A stretch of DNA of 64,000 bases from Brachionus manjavacas (lineage: Eukaryota; Rotifera; Eurotatoria; Ploima; Brachionidae). Under the pieces are notes generated by a model. The model did no database searches. It had not been told where the DNA came from and saw nothing but the letters and a program-made list of their open reading frames with translations. This document shows, piece by piece, positions 22,386-34,025 of this stretch; positions within the stretch are counted from its first letter, which is position 1; each line of letters begins with the position of its first letter. The position numbers were made by a program, and so were the translations under genes. Location of the stretch: positions 5,456,001 through 5,520,000 of the forward strand of contig JAHQIY010000002.1 in assembly GCA_019054805.1 (NCBI GenBank), read 5' to 3'.

Positions 22386-24575
22386 TTAATCAATCCAAAT
22401 TCGCCATAAAATTCTTTTACTTAATTCAGATTCATCGACATATGCATTTCTGTCATGAGCAATCAAGCCATTTTCAATTAAAATTACTTGCCCAGGCTCA
22501 AGCTTAAATGACAGCTGATTTTCTTCCAATATTTTGTCCAATTTATCCATTGCTTCAATTATTGCAGGACTTATTTCTTTATTCATATTTTTATATGCCA
22601 ATTCTATCCATTTACGCATGTATCTAAATTTAAAAGGTTCGCAAGAAAAAACTGGGTATTCATTAGCCATCTCTTGATCTTCACGAGTATGTTGTTCTCC
22701 AAAACCTGTGGTAATTAATGAACGTTTAATTGGTTCTGAAAGAATTTTCACCAAATGTGGATATTTTTTTTTCATCTCAATAAAAGCATTATATGCATTT
22801 GATAAATTTGTTTCGCCTCCGATTTCACTTTGATTTACGCACATAAGACCAACAATTCTAGGAAAATAGTCTTTGCTACTTCCGTCAGTATGAAAACCAG
22901 ACGACTGATTTGTCGCACTTAAGAGCACATTTTTTCTGTTTATATCAAGTTTACGGTCAAAAACTTCGTATACTTCACCACGTCGTGAGCTAATTGTTCC
23001 AAAAATTTTCGATAAAGATACCAGAAATTCTTTCTCAATTGGACATTTGTCAATTAAAACACAGCCATTTTTCTCAAATGCCGATTTCAATTCTTCAGCA
23101 TTCAGATTTTCATATGAAATCTTTGTCAAATTTAAACCCATCGGATATCTTGTTTCTTTTATTAATTCAAATTCAATATGCAACGGAGCGTGCTTTATGG
23201 GTGACAAAAAATTAAATTGACACAAGAGCTCTTCATCGATACCAAATTCTCTAAATTTTTTCAACCTAAATTCATCGAACATTTCAAAATAATCTTGAAT
23301 AGTCTTGTGAACATTTCGAACATTCAATTTTTGTTTATTGTCCAATTTTGTTATAATACCCTCATGAAGTTTGTCCCGGTCATTGAAATAATTTTTCACA
23401 TTAAAGTAAAATACTTCATTAGGCTCGATCATTTGAGAAAAACAAGGATGTGGAACTGAAAAAAGCAACTTTCCGCCTTCCTTGAGAGCTCTAAAACACT
23501 TTCGAATAACAATGTATGATTCCTGTATTGTTAAATAGTTGAATAAAAACACTGCTATTATCATATCCCAATTTTTGCCAAAGTCAAAATTTAAAACGTC
23601 ACCAACAAAATATTTAATATCATCATCATGTGATTTAGCAGCTTCAATCATTTTTTCGGAGATATCGATTCCGGTAACCACAGCTCCTTTTTTACTCAAA
23701 ATTCTTGCACAGTATCCCTCACCGCATCCTAAGTCAAGAATTTTTTGGCCATTTACTTCTAAATTTTTAAACATGGGAGCTCTAGCGGTCAAGTCTGACA
23801 AGCACCCAACTTCTCGGTTCCAATTGAATGCTTGTGAATTATACAATTCCTCAGTGCTTTCCATTTTTTTTGCCATAGCGTCAAAAAATTGTGTTCTTAA
23901 CCTTAGGGCTACTTCCATTCCAGTTTTCAGATCCTGTCTACCCTGTTCAGAAGCAGCAAATTTAATGGCAATTTTTTTCAGTGATTCAGCATGGTCATCA
24001 TCGAAATAAATGTGTAAAGGGAAAAAAATATAGTCCTCTGGCTTTAGATTAGTATGAGTTTTGATGGCGTCGAGAATTTTTTTATAAATTGGTTTTACTA
24101 TTCCCTCAGTGCCTAGACTAAGAGCGCCTAAACCCAAAGGCGCGTTTTTTCCACAAATCGTAAACATTTCTTTAGTCCAATTTTTAACCTCACTGCAGAA
24201 CAAGCTTTCGTCGTCAAGTAGATTCATTTCTACCCCAATTTGTCTTTGAAATATTCGGAACAGTTCAGTATGTCTTACATTTTTGACTAATTGTGGTTCT
24301 ATGCCACATTCTAAGAGTTTTTCTTCATCAATAAGACCCATTTCTTCTTCAATATTTTCTTCTAAAATATTTTTTTCATCATCGTCCAAATTTTGCATCA
24401 ACAACTTTAAATAGCTGACAAAATGCCTCGAGTACCAGGAATATTGAAAAGCGAACAGTTTTAAGGCATGACTTGCATCTTTAAAATTGAAATCCAAAAA
24501 TCTATGATTTACGGCTTCAGATTCAGATGCAATTTTCTCAAGATGGTCAATGTATTCTAATTGATCGGTTTTCAT
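22386..24575 (-). CDS. Tri-domain enzyme: diiron oxygenase (HDO)-SAM methyltransferase-TauD dioxygenase
   Basis: A single uninterrupted 729-codon frame starting at an ATG (24573-24575). Residues ~1-235 form a haem-oxygenase-like (TENA/PqqC-fold) diiron domain. The expected six ligands are visible: Glu78 (EEEMG), His102 (RHTELF), Glu157 (LGTEG) and the HxxxDxxH box His188-Asp192-His195. Residues ~250-470 are a class I SAM methyltransferase with motif I DLGCGEGYC (281-289), acidic GIDIS and the HPCF loop. Residues ~485-729 are a TauD/clavaminate-synthase-like Fe(II)/2-oxoglutarate oxygenase. It has His562-x-Asp564 (FHTDGS), distal His707 (GLIAHDRNAY) and Arg722/726 for 2-oxoglutarate. All three active sites look intact. 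In bacteria such enzymes usually act in natural-product or amino-acid tailoring. The combined product here is unknown; successive oxidation, methylation and hydroxylation or desaturation of one small substrate is an inference. It has no introns, signal peptide or membrane segment, so it is likely cytosolic. An AATAAA lies 55 bases past the stop (22325-22330). Bacterial origin by transfer is likely. Confidence 0.92.
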   Translation of the reverse strand: MKTDQLEYIDHLEKIASESEAVNHRFLDFNFKDASHALKLFAFQYSWYSRHFVSYLKLLMQNLDDDEKNILEENIEEEMGLIDEEKLLECGIEPQLVKNVRHTELFRIFQRQIGVEMNLLDDESLFCSEVKNWTKEMFTICGKNAPLGLGALSLGTEGIVKPIYKKILDAIKTHTNLKPEDYIFFPLHIYFDDDHAESLKKIAIKFAASEQGRQDLKTGMEVALRLRTQFFDAMAKKMESTEELYNSQAFNWNREVGCLSDLTARAPMFKNLEVNGQKILDLGCGEGYCARILSKKGAVVTGIDISEKMIEAAKSHDDDIKYFVGDVLNFDFGKNWDMIIAVFLFNYLTIQESYIVIRKCFRALKEGGKLLFSVPHPCFSQMIEPNEVFYFNVKNYFNDRDKLHEGIITKLDNKQKLNVRNVHKTIQDYFEMFDEFRLKKFREFGIDEELLCQFNFLSPIKHAPLHIEFELIKETRYPMGLNLTKISYENLNAEELKSAFEKNGCVLIDKCPIEKEFLVSLSKIFGTISSRRGEVYEVFDRKLDINRKNVLLSATNQSSGFHTDGSSKDYFPRIVGLMCVNQSEIGGETNLSNAYNAFIEMKKKYPHLVKILSEPIKRSLITTGFGEQHTREDQEMANEYPVFSCEPFKFRYMRKWIELAYKNMNKEISPAIIEAMDKLDKILEENQLSFKLEPGQVILIENGLIAHDRNAYVDESELSKRILWRIWID

Positions 24576-24890
24576 TTTTTTTAAATATTTCGGTAAAAAA
24601 AATACATGTTCTTTTTATATTATGTTCAAAACCTATGATGCGAATAAAAAAATGTCGATTTTTTAAAATCGAAATATTTTTTGATTTTGAATTTAATTAA
24701 TCTTTTTGAGAAAACAATAACTTAAAACAAAATAACTAAATTAGCATGCCAGAGAATTTTTCAAAAGTATCATAGTTCTTTTTTTTAAATTAACTATTTT
24801 GTAAGATGGTACAATTAAAATCAAATTTAACACATATTTTTTTACGGGCAAAATGAATTAACTTGGATTAAATAAATTAATTAGTGCTAA
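24576..24890. other. Upstream of the fusion-enzyme gene
   Basis: A+T-rich sequence that should hold the promoter of the minus-strand fusion enzyme. No motif beyond generic A+T runs was recognised. Confidence 0.35.
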
Positions 24891-24894
24891 TTTT

Positions 24895-25000
24895 TAAAAA
24901 ATGGCTAAGCTGATGACGTAGTCGTTCTATTAATTGCTATTTAGAAGCAAAATAAGCAAGTTCGAACCCTCTCATAGAATATGGGTTGTTGGTCGAAAAG
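24895..25000 (+). repeat. tRNA-derived SINE-like head
   Basis: TGGCTAAGCTGATGACG resembles a pol III box A. About 45 bases later, AGTTCGAACCC is a near-perfect box B. The arms do not fold into a convincing tRNA cloverleaf: the T-stem pairs poorly. A worn SINE head or tRNA pseudogene is therefore more likely than a working tRNA. Less A+T-rich sequence continues to about 25440 and may be the SINE body. Confidence 0.4.
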
Positions 25001-28000
25001 GATCCAAACATCACTAGTTAAAAAGTTGAAAATTTAGAAAACAGTTCAATGGAGAAGGAATAGCAATCCAATGACCAAAAAAACATCTTTTCTGACGCTT
25101 GAAACTGAAAAACCACGAGAGGTTATATACATGTTTATTTACTTCGCATCACAAATGTATAGCCTGAATCCGGAATGTGGGAAACATCAAAATGTGCTAA
25201 AGCCGCGCTGGTCATGAACACAAATGGATTAAAAGTGCCAGCTTTTTTTAACTCATGAACTTAGAACGAGAAGAACACGCATAGCAAACATTATCCTTCA
25301 ATGGGCGCTCAAAAGGCTACAGAGGATAGAACCAACAGAAACTTGAAAATCAACAATCACGAAAAAGCTCACCGAAATGAAGATGAATCAAGGGTTAAAG
25401 CAAAATATCGACTAAAAGTAAAGATTCTATGCTCGTCAAGGAGAAAAAAAATCAAAATCCATTTTAAACGATTTTTGTCAAGATTATTTTCATTATTTAT
25501 TAATTTAGTTATGAAAGATTAATTTAATGTCAGAGATATGACCATAAATGGTTAATGGTATCTAAGAATCATTGTGAAATTCCATACAAAAATTCCAAAA
25601 TTAAGTTTAAATTCTTAATAAGAATAAGGATTTTTCTGTGAGTTTTAAAAAGTGAAACAAGCAATGTTTCATTTAATGGTCCAGTTTAAAACAAATTAAA
25701 GAAATACTTGCAAATAAATTTATAATTTTAATCAAATTGCTTGTTAATTTAGAATTGAAAAATAAATTTTTTACAATATTAACCACTTAATTCAAAATTA
25801 CTTAAGTACCGATGAAAGAATTTTGAAATTTAAATAAAATAAATTAAAAAAATTACAAAAAAAATTATAGAAGCAAAAAAAATAAATCTCAAAATATTGA
25901 CACTTTATTTGATCATTTCTACTTCCTGTGTTAATTAAAATTATTTTATTTTATTGAACATATTTTGTTTCATGTTGTTTCATTTTTAAATTTTAAAAAG
26001 CTCAATTTTTTCAATTTAAATTAATGAAAAAAAAATTATTTTTGTAATTTTTGAAATGTTTGTATGAAAATTCACAATGCCGTGAATGTAAAAATTTTAT
26101 ATTTATTCTGGTAAATTTAGAATTTTAACTTTTTTTAAATTTCTTTTTGAATAAAAAAATTAATTAATTAACAGAAAAAATTAATAATATTCCCATATTA
26201 ATATTTATTCAAGGAGAAATAAAAAAAAAAAAATTTCTAAAAATTTCGATTTTTTCTTTGGTGATTTAAAATTTGATTAATTTAAGTACAATAAAGCTAT
26301 CGTAGCTAAAATTCTAAAAACAATAGTCTAAGTGGCCTAAAACAAAATTAAAATTTATAGCTTGTAATTATTAAGTCAAAGAATCCGCACATGTATTCGT
26401 TGGTTTCCATTAATAGGCTTATAATCAAAAGCACAACTCAAATCAGCATTACTAGAAATTTTGATTCTGAATTTCTTTTTTATTATCAACGTTTTTGCCA
26501 CATTTAAGTCACTTTTGAATTATTTTTCAAATTTCCTTGAAGGTTCAAATTCTTTTATTCCTCTCATTTGTGAACTTTTTTTTTTCAATCCAAAAATAAC
26601 CGCTTTAAAAATATTCTAAAGTTAAAAATTTTTTAATTGGAATAATAATTTTATAAAATTAAATAAAAAATATATAAAAAAATATTTGATGACAAGGACA
26701 CTAGCCCGTTAAAATTGAAAATTTGAAAAAATTTATGATTTTTACGAAAAAATTTTTAATTATGACCAATGGTAAAGAAAAAAATTTGACAAGTAGATTT
26801 TTCTTGCAGAATAATAAAATAAAAAAGAGCTTTATGTAAAACGAGTAATAATTTCATGTATTAACGGCATAAATTTTGGTTAAAAATCGGCTTACTTTTA
26901 TCAAGTTTACTTTTAACATAGACAACTAAATTTTTAAAGACTTAAAGTTCTTTAAAAACTCCAACAAATGCTCTTTACATTTAAAGTGAATTAATTTAAT
27001 TTTTAGAGAAATATGTTATGAAATGAATTGTGAAAAAAATGTCTTTATTGGGATTTTTTTCATGACAAATTAAAAAAAAAATTAACAAATGAAAGACTTT
27101 TATCGATTCAAATATCCAGAAAGATATCTTAAAATAAAGGTTTTAAATTAATAAAAAATTTACTAATTTATTAATAAAATCTTCACAGATTATGCCGTAA
27201 ATTTACCATATTTTGTGTAAAAATGTAAATTCATCGTATCGTGGCAGCATTGTAAGGAAAAACAATAAATTGGATTGATCCAGATATTTTTATGAATCAA
27301 TTACATTCAAATTAAAAAAAACGATTTATATGCTGTCTCGGTATGTTAATTTATGATTTCTCTTTTTTTCTAATATAATTACTGTCTTCTTAAATTAATA
27401 AACATTAGTGTTTTGAATATCATAAATGGAATTTTAATTAATCATTAATAACAAAATTCACTATCCCTTATCCTTGATTTAAGCATTGAAAAAATAATAA
27501 AAAAAAATAATTAATTATTTTAAATTATTTGAAATAATAATTTAAAATAATTTTTTGATTTTATTTCCAAACTTGGTATTAAAATTCGATTTAACAAATT
27601 TTGAAGCAATCTAGATAGTTTAAAAAAAAGGAGTTTTTACAAATACTCTGGTTAAGATGATTAAGAAAACCAAGGAAGACAGAATAAATTAATGTTTAAT
27701 TCGTGATTTGACTTCAAAGTTTTCTGAGACACCTTCTGACCGCAACCTTTGATCGACGGTGATGTCGAGATCGGCATGGTGGAGAAGGAATGTTGGTTAC
27801 CTCAAGACTATTTTTATTGAGGATATCCTTGAAGTATCGGACCCTTCTCGAGATTTTAAAAATTCATTAAACCAAGTTTGTTTTTTCAGGATTCATTATT
27901 GGACTGGAATTTTTGCTCCTGTTCATCATTAATTAAGAAAAATTTTTTAAGAAATTCTTTTATTTTTTTATAAAATGTCTTTGAAATAGAAGATTAGGAT

Positions 28001-28083
28001 CAGGAGTTCTTCTAAAAATTTAAATTAAACAGAAATTTATTAAATTTTTGCCATTTTTACAGAATTGTGTTAAGTACTGATAT
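25001..28083. other. Spacer with no supported gene
   Basis: A 73-codon Lys/Arg-rich plus frame at 25301-25522 lies in the possible SINE body and is not convincing. From 25530 to 27650 the sequence is extremely A+T-rich. Around 27690-27860 a richer patch reads on the minus strand as RVRYFKDILNKNSLEVTN and further, reminiscent of the linker before RT in non-LTR elements, but it is too short to call firmly. Confidence 0.35.
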
Positions 28084-31000
28084 TTATCTGTAAACGATGT
28101 TATTTGCTGGAATATTTTGAATATTAGGATCAGTTACATAGACATAATTTTGGGAATCTAGATAATTGACCGGTTGCTGGATATACTGAGGTTGTGCCAT
28201 GTATTGTGGTTGCGTGGGCATATATTGAGTCTGCGGTAAATACTGAGTTTCTGGCTGAAGTATATATTGAACTTGAGGCTGTTCATAAGTCTGGGGCTGA
28301 TTGGCATAAACTATTTGTGGTTGCTGATAGACATACTGTTGTTGTGGCTGAGCATACATAACTTGGTTAGCTGGTTGTTTTCCGTATACATACTGTGGTG
28401 ATTGACCCCGATCTACATAAACTACATTTTTTTGAGGAGGGTCATCGACATAGATTACTTTTTCCCTCTGTTTTGGTGGATCGTCAACGTAGATAATCTT
28501 TTCCCTTTGCTTTGGTGGATCATCAACATAGATTATCTTTTCTTTTGGTTTGGCTCTAGGTCTGTGCACAACTTGGACAAATTCTTCAGGATCTTGGTCA
28601 ACTACCAATGTTCTCTGCAAGTCCTCATCTGAATTTACACGGTACAAAGGCTGTAGTTTTACCGGTTTGCGCGAGCTTACGATAACTTTTGGCTCAGGTT
28701 TCTAGAAAATAAATTTATTTAGTTGAATGAACAAATCAATTTAAATTTAGATAGATATTTGATACAAATCTTTTGAAAAATCAAGTGCTTTATGAAAAAG
28801 AGTTCAAAAATTCAAAATTTTTTGAAAAATACCTTTATTTTTATATAAACGTCGTCGTATTCTGGTATGTTTTTTTTCCGTTGTTTCGGAATTGAATTTT
28901 GAAACCCTAAGTTCGGTAGCTAAGTATTATTAAGACTTGTGCAATTTAGGGCTTATGTTTATTTTGAGTGAAAAAATAACTAATCTTGTTTAGAAGTTTA
29001 TTATTTGGAAATGAAAACATCCTTTTGAAACAAACTTCAAAAATTTAATTATACTTATTTGGCTTCATGATAAAAAAACTGTAATGTTTCTTTATGGTGG
29101 TAAAATTTAAACTAAAAATTACGCATTTTTTTAAAAAATTTGTTAAAGTTCTTTTATTAAAGGGTGTAGAATAATTAAAATAAATTGTTATTTTATTTTT
29201 CTAAAACTATCTATGTAAAGCTATTAAATAATCATAAAAGATTTAAGAAAAAATTGAAGGACAAAGCTTTTTTTTTAAAATTATAAATAAAATTGTTTTA
29301 ATTATATTTCTAAAAATATGACTTATAAGCGTAAACCGTTTCTCCGATTTGAAATTTGTATTAATAACATTTTTCGAGTTTAGATAAAAAAAATTTGATC
29401 AACCAAAATTTAAAAGCTTTTTTACTAAATCTTGATTTTCAAATACTGCTATCAAATTTCAAGAAAAACCTTTAACCTTTTAATATTTATATGTGATTTT
29501 TTAAATCTTTTAAAATGACTTTAAAAATAGATTGGCCTTCAAAATTTAAATGAGAAATGTTAAAACTATTAGGATTTTTTATGATATCTATTAAACCCTT
29601 CATTTTTAAAATTTAGATTTAAATTAAAAATTAGGTTAAATTATTTACCAAAATGAATTTTTTCCTAAATGACATTGTTTTTTGCAATTCAGACACTTGT
29701 AATTGAGAAAAATAAAAAAATTCGAGAATAAAATAAATCTAAACGTAAATTTTCAGTCAAAAATAAACCAAAAATTTGTTTTAAATTCTCTTTTCTACGA
29801 GCCCAAATTTCCCATTTAATATTTAAAAGTGAAACAAAAAATTTGTTTACCTTAATCAAACATTAAAGCTAATTTAAAAGAGAAAACTTAAAATAATCAA
29901 TTTTTTGTAATCAGTTTTTAATTTTAGACACTTAATAAATTAGTACTTTTTTAAAATTTTTAAATGTGAATAATAGTAAGTGGTGTGATTTTTAATTTTT
30001 CAAATTGAGTTAATCTCAACAACTACAAAAAATCGCATGAGTGTTTTATAATTAATAATTAATAAAATTTTAAAGGGCAGTTCTCAATTGTCCAAAATTA
30101 ATAATTTCTAGTCATATTTTTACGTTAGTTATTTTTAGTAAAAAAATTAATTCAAAAAAGCTAACTAATGTAATTCAGAATAGTTATAAAATGCAAAGAC
30201 TTGTCATGATAACTGATCTTGTTTAGACTACTGGTTAAAATATTATTTATTCAAAAAAATATCTAAAAAACATACGTAATTTAATCTCCTCAATTATTTT
30301 ATATCTCTAAGATAATAATTTAAAGGAAGGGACTTAACATAAGTTTGAACTCTAAAATTACCTATTTTTGGAGTATTTATGAGTTTCCTAGACAATTAAA
30401 TTAGCAAAACATTATTTTTAATTCTATAATCAGTTTTACTAGCATTTATTTTACTAATTTCTGATCAGCAAGCTCGACAAAGAATTAATCAATACACTAA
30501 ATTTAAAAATTACTACTACTAATAATAATAATAAACTACGGTAAGGAAGTTTGCGAAGATGTCTCAATAAGAATATTATGTTTTTAAAAAAAACATAATA
30601 ATAAACATTAAATAATGCTTTTTTATTCGCAATTTTTCCTCAAAAAGATTGGTTCCAATTAGGTTGAATCAAATGAAACCAAGGAATTTGATTAGAACAT
30701 TATTTGTTCTTAAAGACAAAGTATCATTAAAACTTTTAATTTCCATATTTGACAGGTTTAAAAATGTCTTAAATTTTTTTTTATTTTTTTTTTTATTTTT
30801 TTGATGAAACAATTTTAACTTGAATTTTAGTAAATCAACGCGATGTAATTATTAATTTAACTTTGTTAAATTATTTTTAGAGAAAATGAAAGAATTTTAC
30901 TCAGTAAGAAATAAAATCTTTAGCCTTATTGTTTAAATACTCGAAGCCTTTAAAAATTTAATTTAAATATTAAAAAATTAATAAAAAAAGCATAACATTA

Positions 31001-32626
31001 GCTCGGAATGATGAACATTTTAAAAGAAAAAGAAAAGGTAGCGATTCTAAACAGAAAATTTTTTTTTCGAAAATCGAAAATAATTAGGCTTTATTTTTTT
31101 ATTACAAAATAAGCTTTAAATTTTTGTGCGATAAATTTTGAGAAATGAATCTTCCAAAAAGAGATAATTTAGTTCTGTAAAATGCTTATTATTTAAGCAA
31201 CTTTGCTCAATCGAAAAAAACATTTAACACCAAAAGATGTAATCAGATTCTAGCTTAATGAAGCTCCTACAATAAATAAATGAAAAAATTCTCCATATTT
31301 TTATTCACTTAGAAAAAATTTTAAATTTTAAGGTTTTTATCCTTTTTGGTCAATTTTGATTAATTATAATTTTCACTTTAGATGACTTAAGTACTAATTT
31401 CTTATTTATTTCTTAACTGACGATTCTGTTTAAAAAAATAAAAATTAAGCTATTACTTTTTTAATTTAATTCTTTAATTATAATTTTTAATTTTTTGAAG
31501 ACATAATTCTAATTATTTTCTGCCAAATTTTTGTTCTTTTGTTCTCATAATCTGAAGAAAAAAAATTTTTTGTTTTGAAAAAATATTAAAAATAAAAAAT
31601 TCAAATTTCTGTCTTATGATTTATTTTTAATTTCCTGATTAAATCAAATTGCAGATAAATTAATATAAAATAAAATATTTAATTTTTTAGTTGCATTAAT
31701 AAAACGAATTCTAAACTTGATAATAAAAATTATTTCATTCTGTATTGATTTACCAAATATCTCAATACTAAAATTCATTTTTTGTATTTTCGTTCAAGTT
31801 TTAAAATTAAAAAATTTTAAATATTCTAAAATATCTAACAATTCGATTGTGTTGTTGATCAAATTTAGATATTTAAAAAAATAATTAAGAAACTAGTTTT
31901 GATAGATTTATGGCTGATTATGGCGAATTAAAATAGTTCCAAACTAAAGACCACTTTGGAAAATAAAAGGGTGCATTAAAAAATTATAATCTTACGTAAA
32001 CAAAGCGGAGGATTTATTATCTAATGAGAGGTAAAAAATGAAAAAAACAAAAACTCAAGTACTTTAGCCGGTTTTCGCCGTGTTGTAGTGTTAGTGTATC
32101 CGCCAAAGCCACTTGAAATAGGCATTGCTGTAGGCTCAGGTGTTAAGTCAAGCTTATTTCTTGTATTTACTGGTGATGATGAGTATGGCTTTTTAAATTG
32201 GCCTGTAAAGTCAAAAACTTGCTGAGAGCTGGGTTTAACTTTATTCTGCTGAATAAAATTTTTATTTAAATTTCTACTTTTAATTTCGTTGTTGGATTTT
32301 GTTTCTGTTTGATTTTTATTTTTATTCATATAATCATAAAAAGTGTATAATTTAGGTTTTGTTTTTTTTGTTTGATTTGAGATATTGGTACTCTGAATTG
32401 ACTCGGCGTCTCTCGTCTCAATAGAGAATTCATCATCGTGTTGCTCACTCCAATCGAAACCTTCATTAACGTGAGCTCGACTAAATCTCTCGTTGCCGTT
32501 GTTTACTCCTTGGTTGTTAACATAACCATATTCGTAACCATTTTCATTTATATGTAAATTTGAGCTCAGATTTCTGTTTATTTTCAAAGGTAAATTGTGA
32601 TTGATGCTTGAGTTATTATAAGACAT
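28084..32626 (-). CDS. Unknown protein A with YVDDPP repeats; paralogue of neighbour B
   Basis: Exons recognised: 32063-32626 (starts MSYNNSSINHNLPLK), 28833-28906 and the terminal 28084-28701. The first exon is Asn-rich and disordered and ends with PKLYTFYDYMNKNK and TTTRRKPAK. The middle exon reads FQNSIPKQRKKNIPEYDDVY. The last exon has three near-identical copies of EKIIYVDDPPKQR and then a long Gln/Pro/Tyr-rich tail (QYVYQQPQIVYANQPQ). Gene B to the right has the same plan: SKLYTFYDYRDK in exon 1, QNSI at the start of exon 2, then a YVEE/VYVRH region. The two are therefore tandem duplicates. The 3.15-kb intron between 28907 and 32062 is exceptional here. The phase at its end does not match by one base, so a small exon is missing or a one-base error is present near 28902. 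No signal peptide, membrane segment or known domain is seen; function is unknown. Confidence 0.6.
28907..32062. other. Long intron of gene A, or intergenic DNA
   Basis: 3.15 kb of A+T-rich sequence with a short ATA/TAC microsatellite near 30508-30535. No exon, repeat family or RNA gene was recognised. Confidence 0.4.
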
Positions 32627-33308
32627 TAATTAAGCTAATTGGATTCTCTGCTGGCCAAAAATGTTTAATTATCTTGAAGAGTTTCACTTAAGAAAGCAAT
32701 TCAATCTTTTGAAGAAATTTCGAAATTATTTCTAAAATTTAATGAAACATTTATAAAAAAAACAAGTTTTAAATTATTCTGAAACTATACCAACAGTAAA
32801 AACTGATACTGATACTGATTTTATGAAACTATTGCCTTATTCAAATATTCGCGCTAAAGAAAACAACTCTTTCAAAAAGTAAAAAAATAATCAAAACGTT
32901 TATGACAAGAAATAGAAATTAAAAAAATATCCATTTGGTTTATCATTGAAAAAAGAGATTTGAATAAGAAATAATACTCTTATACAGATCTGAAAGAAAT
33001 TTATTTTAATGTTTCGCTTTAAGGTAATTGATTGCTTGATTGAAATAAAAAAAATTCGAAATAAAATCCAAGGTGCTGACGAAAATAGCTCCAAAAGTTA
33101 GAAAATATTAAAATTTTCAAAGTAATCATTTATGTTTAGTTTTTTTTGGATTTGGAAACCTATTTTTGAGTCGAATGTTACATTTTTTTATAATTTCAAA
33201 ACATCAAGAAAATATTTTAAAAAATTCAAATATTTTCTAAAAATCTTTATTAAAAATATTAATTTTAAATTAGTAGCCTTGGGGTTTTTAAAATAGAGAT
33301 TAAAATTT
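32627..33308. other. Spacer between genes A and B
   Basis: A+T-rich, presumably holding the 3' end of gene B and the promoter of gene A on the minus strand. No specific site recognised. A 64-codon minus frame at 32900-33094 is Phe/Ile/Lys-rich and looks like chance. Confidence 0.4.
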
Positions 33309-34025
33309 TCATCTGAAAACACTGTTTCTTTTAATGGTGTTGTATTTAAGTGGTGAATGAAAAGGAAGAGCTTGGATTGATTGTTGCATGGGAGCTAGTT
33401 GGACTAGTGATGGAGTTTTGGTCAGGATGGTTGGAGTTGGTATAACAAGTGGTTTGATTGTTGGTTGGTAAACATATTTTTGTGATGAATTTGGTATAAA
33501 AGATACTTCAGGCATTGAATGCCTCACATATACAATTTTTACCTCTTCTTTGTGTGGAGGTTCTTTTAAATGCAAAATTTTTTTTTCCTTTGAAATAAAC
33601 GTTCGATCAATATCTTCTTCATTATCGCTCTGGTCATAAGAATCTTCTTCTACATAAATTTTGTTTACGTTTTTCATTAATTGAGTTCTTTTTGGAGATA
33701 ATTTGATGCTGTTTTGCTTTATTTCAAGTGTTAATTTTTAATTTTTAATTAAAAAGAATCAAACTTTGTTATAATTTGAACTTGATTCATTCTCAGAAGA
33801 ATCCTCATCATCAAACTTGACTTTCATTGACTTTTTATCAATTTTTGGCTTGTAAAAAGCAGTTGATGTGTCCACATTTTTCTTTACTTTATCCCGATAA
33901 TCATAAAAAGTGTACAGTTTGCTATTACTTTTGACTACATTGCCATTTGAAGTAATTCTTATATCAGTCTGCTGGGCAGAGTCGATCATTAAAGGTGAAT
34001 CTCTTGCTGCTTTTTTCTTAGACAT
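33309..34025 (-). CDS. Unknown protein B, two exons; paralogue of gene A
   Basis: Exons 33765-34025 and 33309-33716, a 48-bp intron, 222 residues; the exon sum is a multiple of three. I chose the ATG at 34023-34025 (MSKKKAARDSP). The earlier in-frame ATG at 34049 would add a short hydrophobic stretch not seen in gene A. Exon 1 carries SKLYTFYDYRDKVKKN and an acidic end (DDEDSSENESSS). Exon 2 begins QNSIKLSPKRTQ and carries KIYVEEDSYD, KIVYVRHSMPE and a Pro/Thr/Val-rich tail. The KLYTFYDY motif and the exon layout are shared with gene A on the left, but the triple YVDDPP repeat is not expanded here. It is probably a disordered, lineage-restricted protein. No known domain is seen and the function is not known. 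Confidence 0.65.

Noticed and set aside
23539-24009. 156-codon plus-strand frame
   Set aside because: Antisense shadow of the methyltransferase part of the fusion enzyme gene.
22386-24575. Bacterial contamination as explanation of the fusion gene
   Set aside because: The gene is embedded between spliced eukaryotic loci, has local A+T-rich codon use and an AATAAA signal; not excluded without reads, but less likely.
24944-24975. Working tRNA gene
   Set aside because: Box B is good, but the T-stem and acceptor stem do not pair, so a SINE or pseudo-tRNA is more likely.
27690-27860. LINE fragment on the minus strand
   Set aside because: Only a short block resembles the linker before RT and frames change within it; too weak to list as an element.
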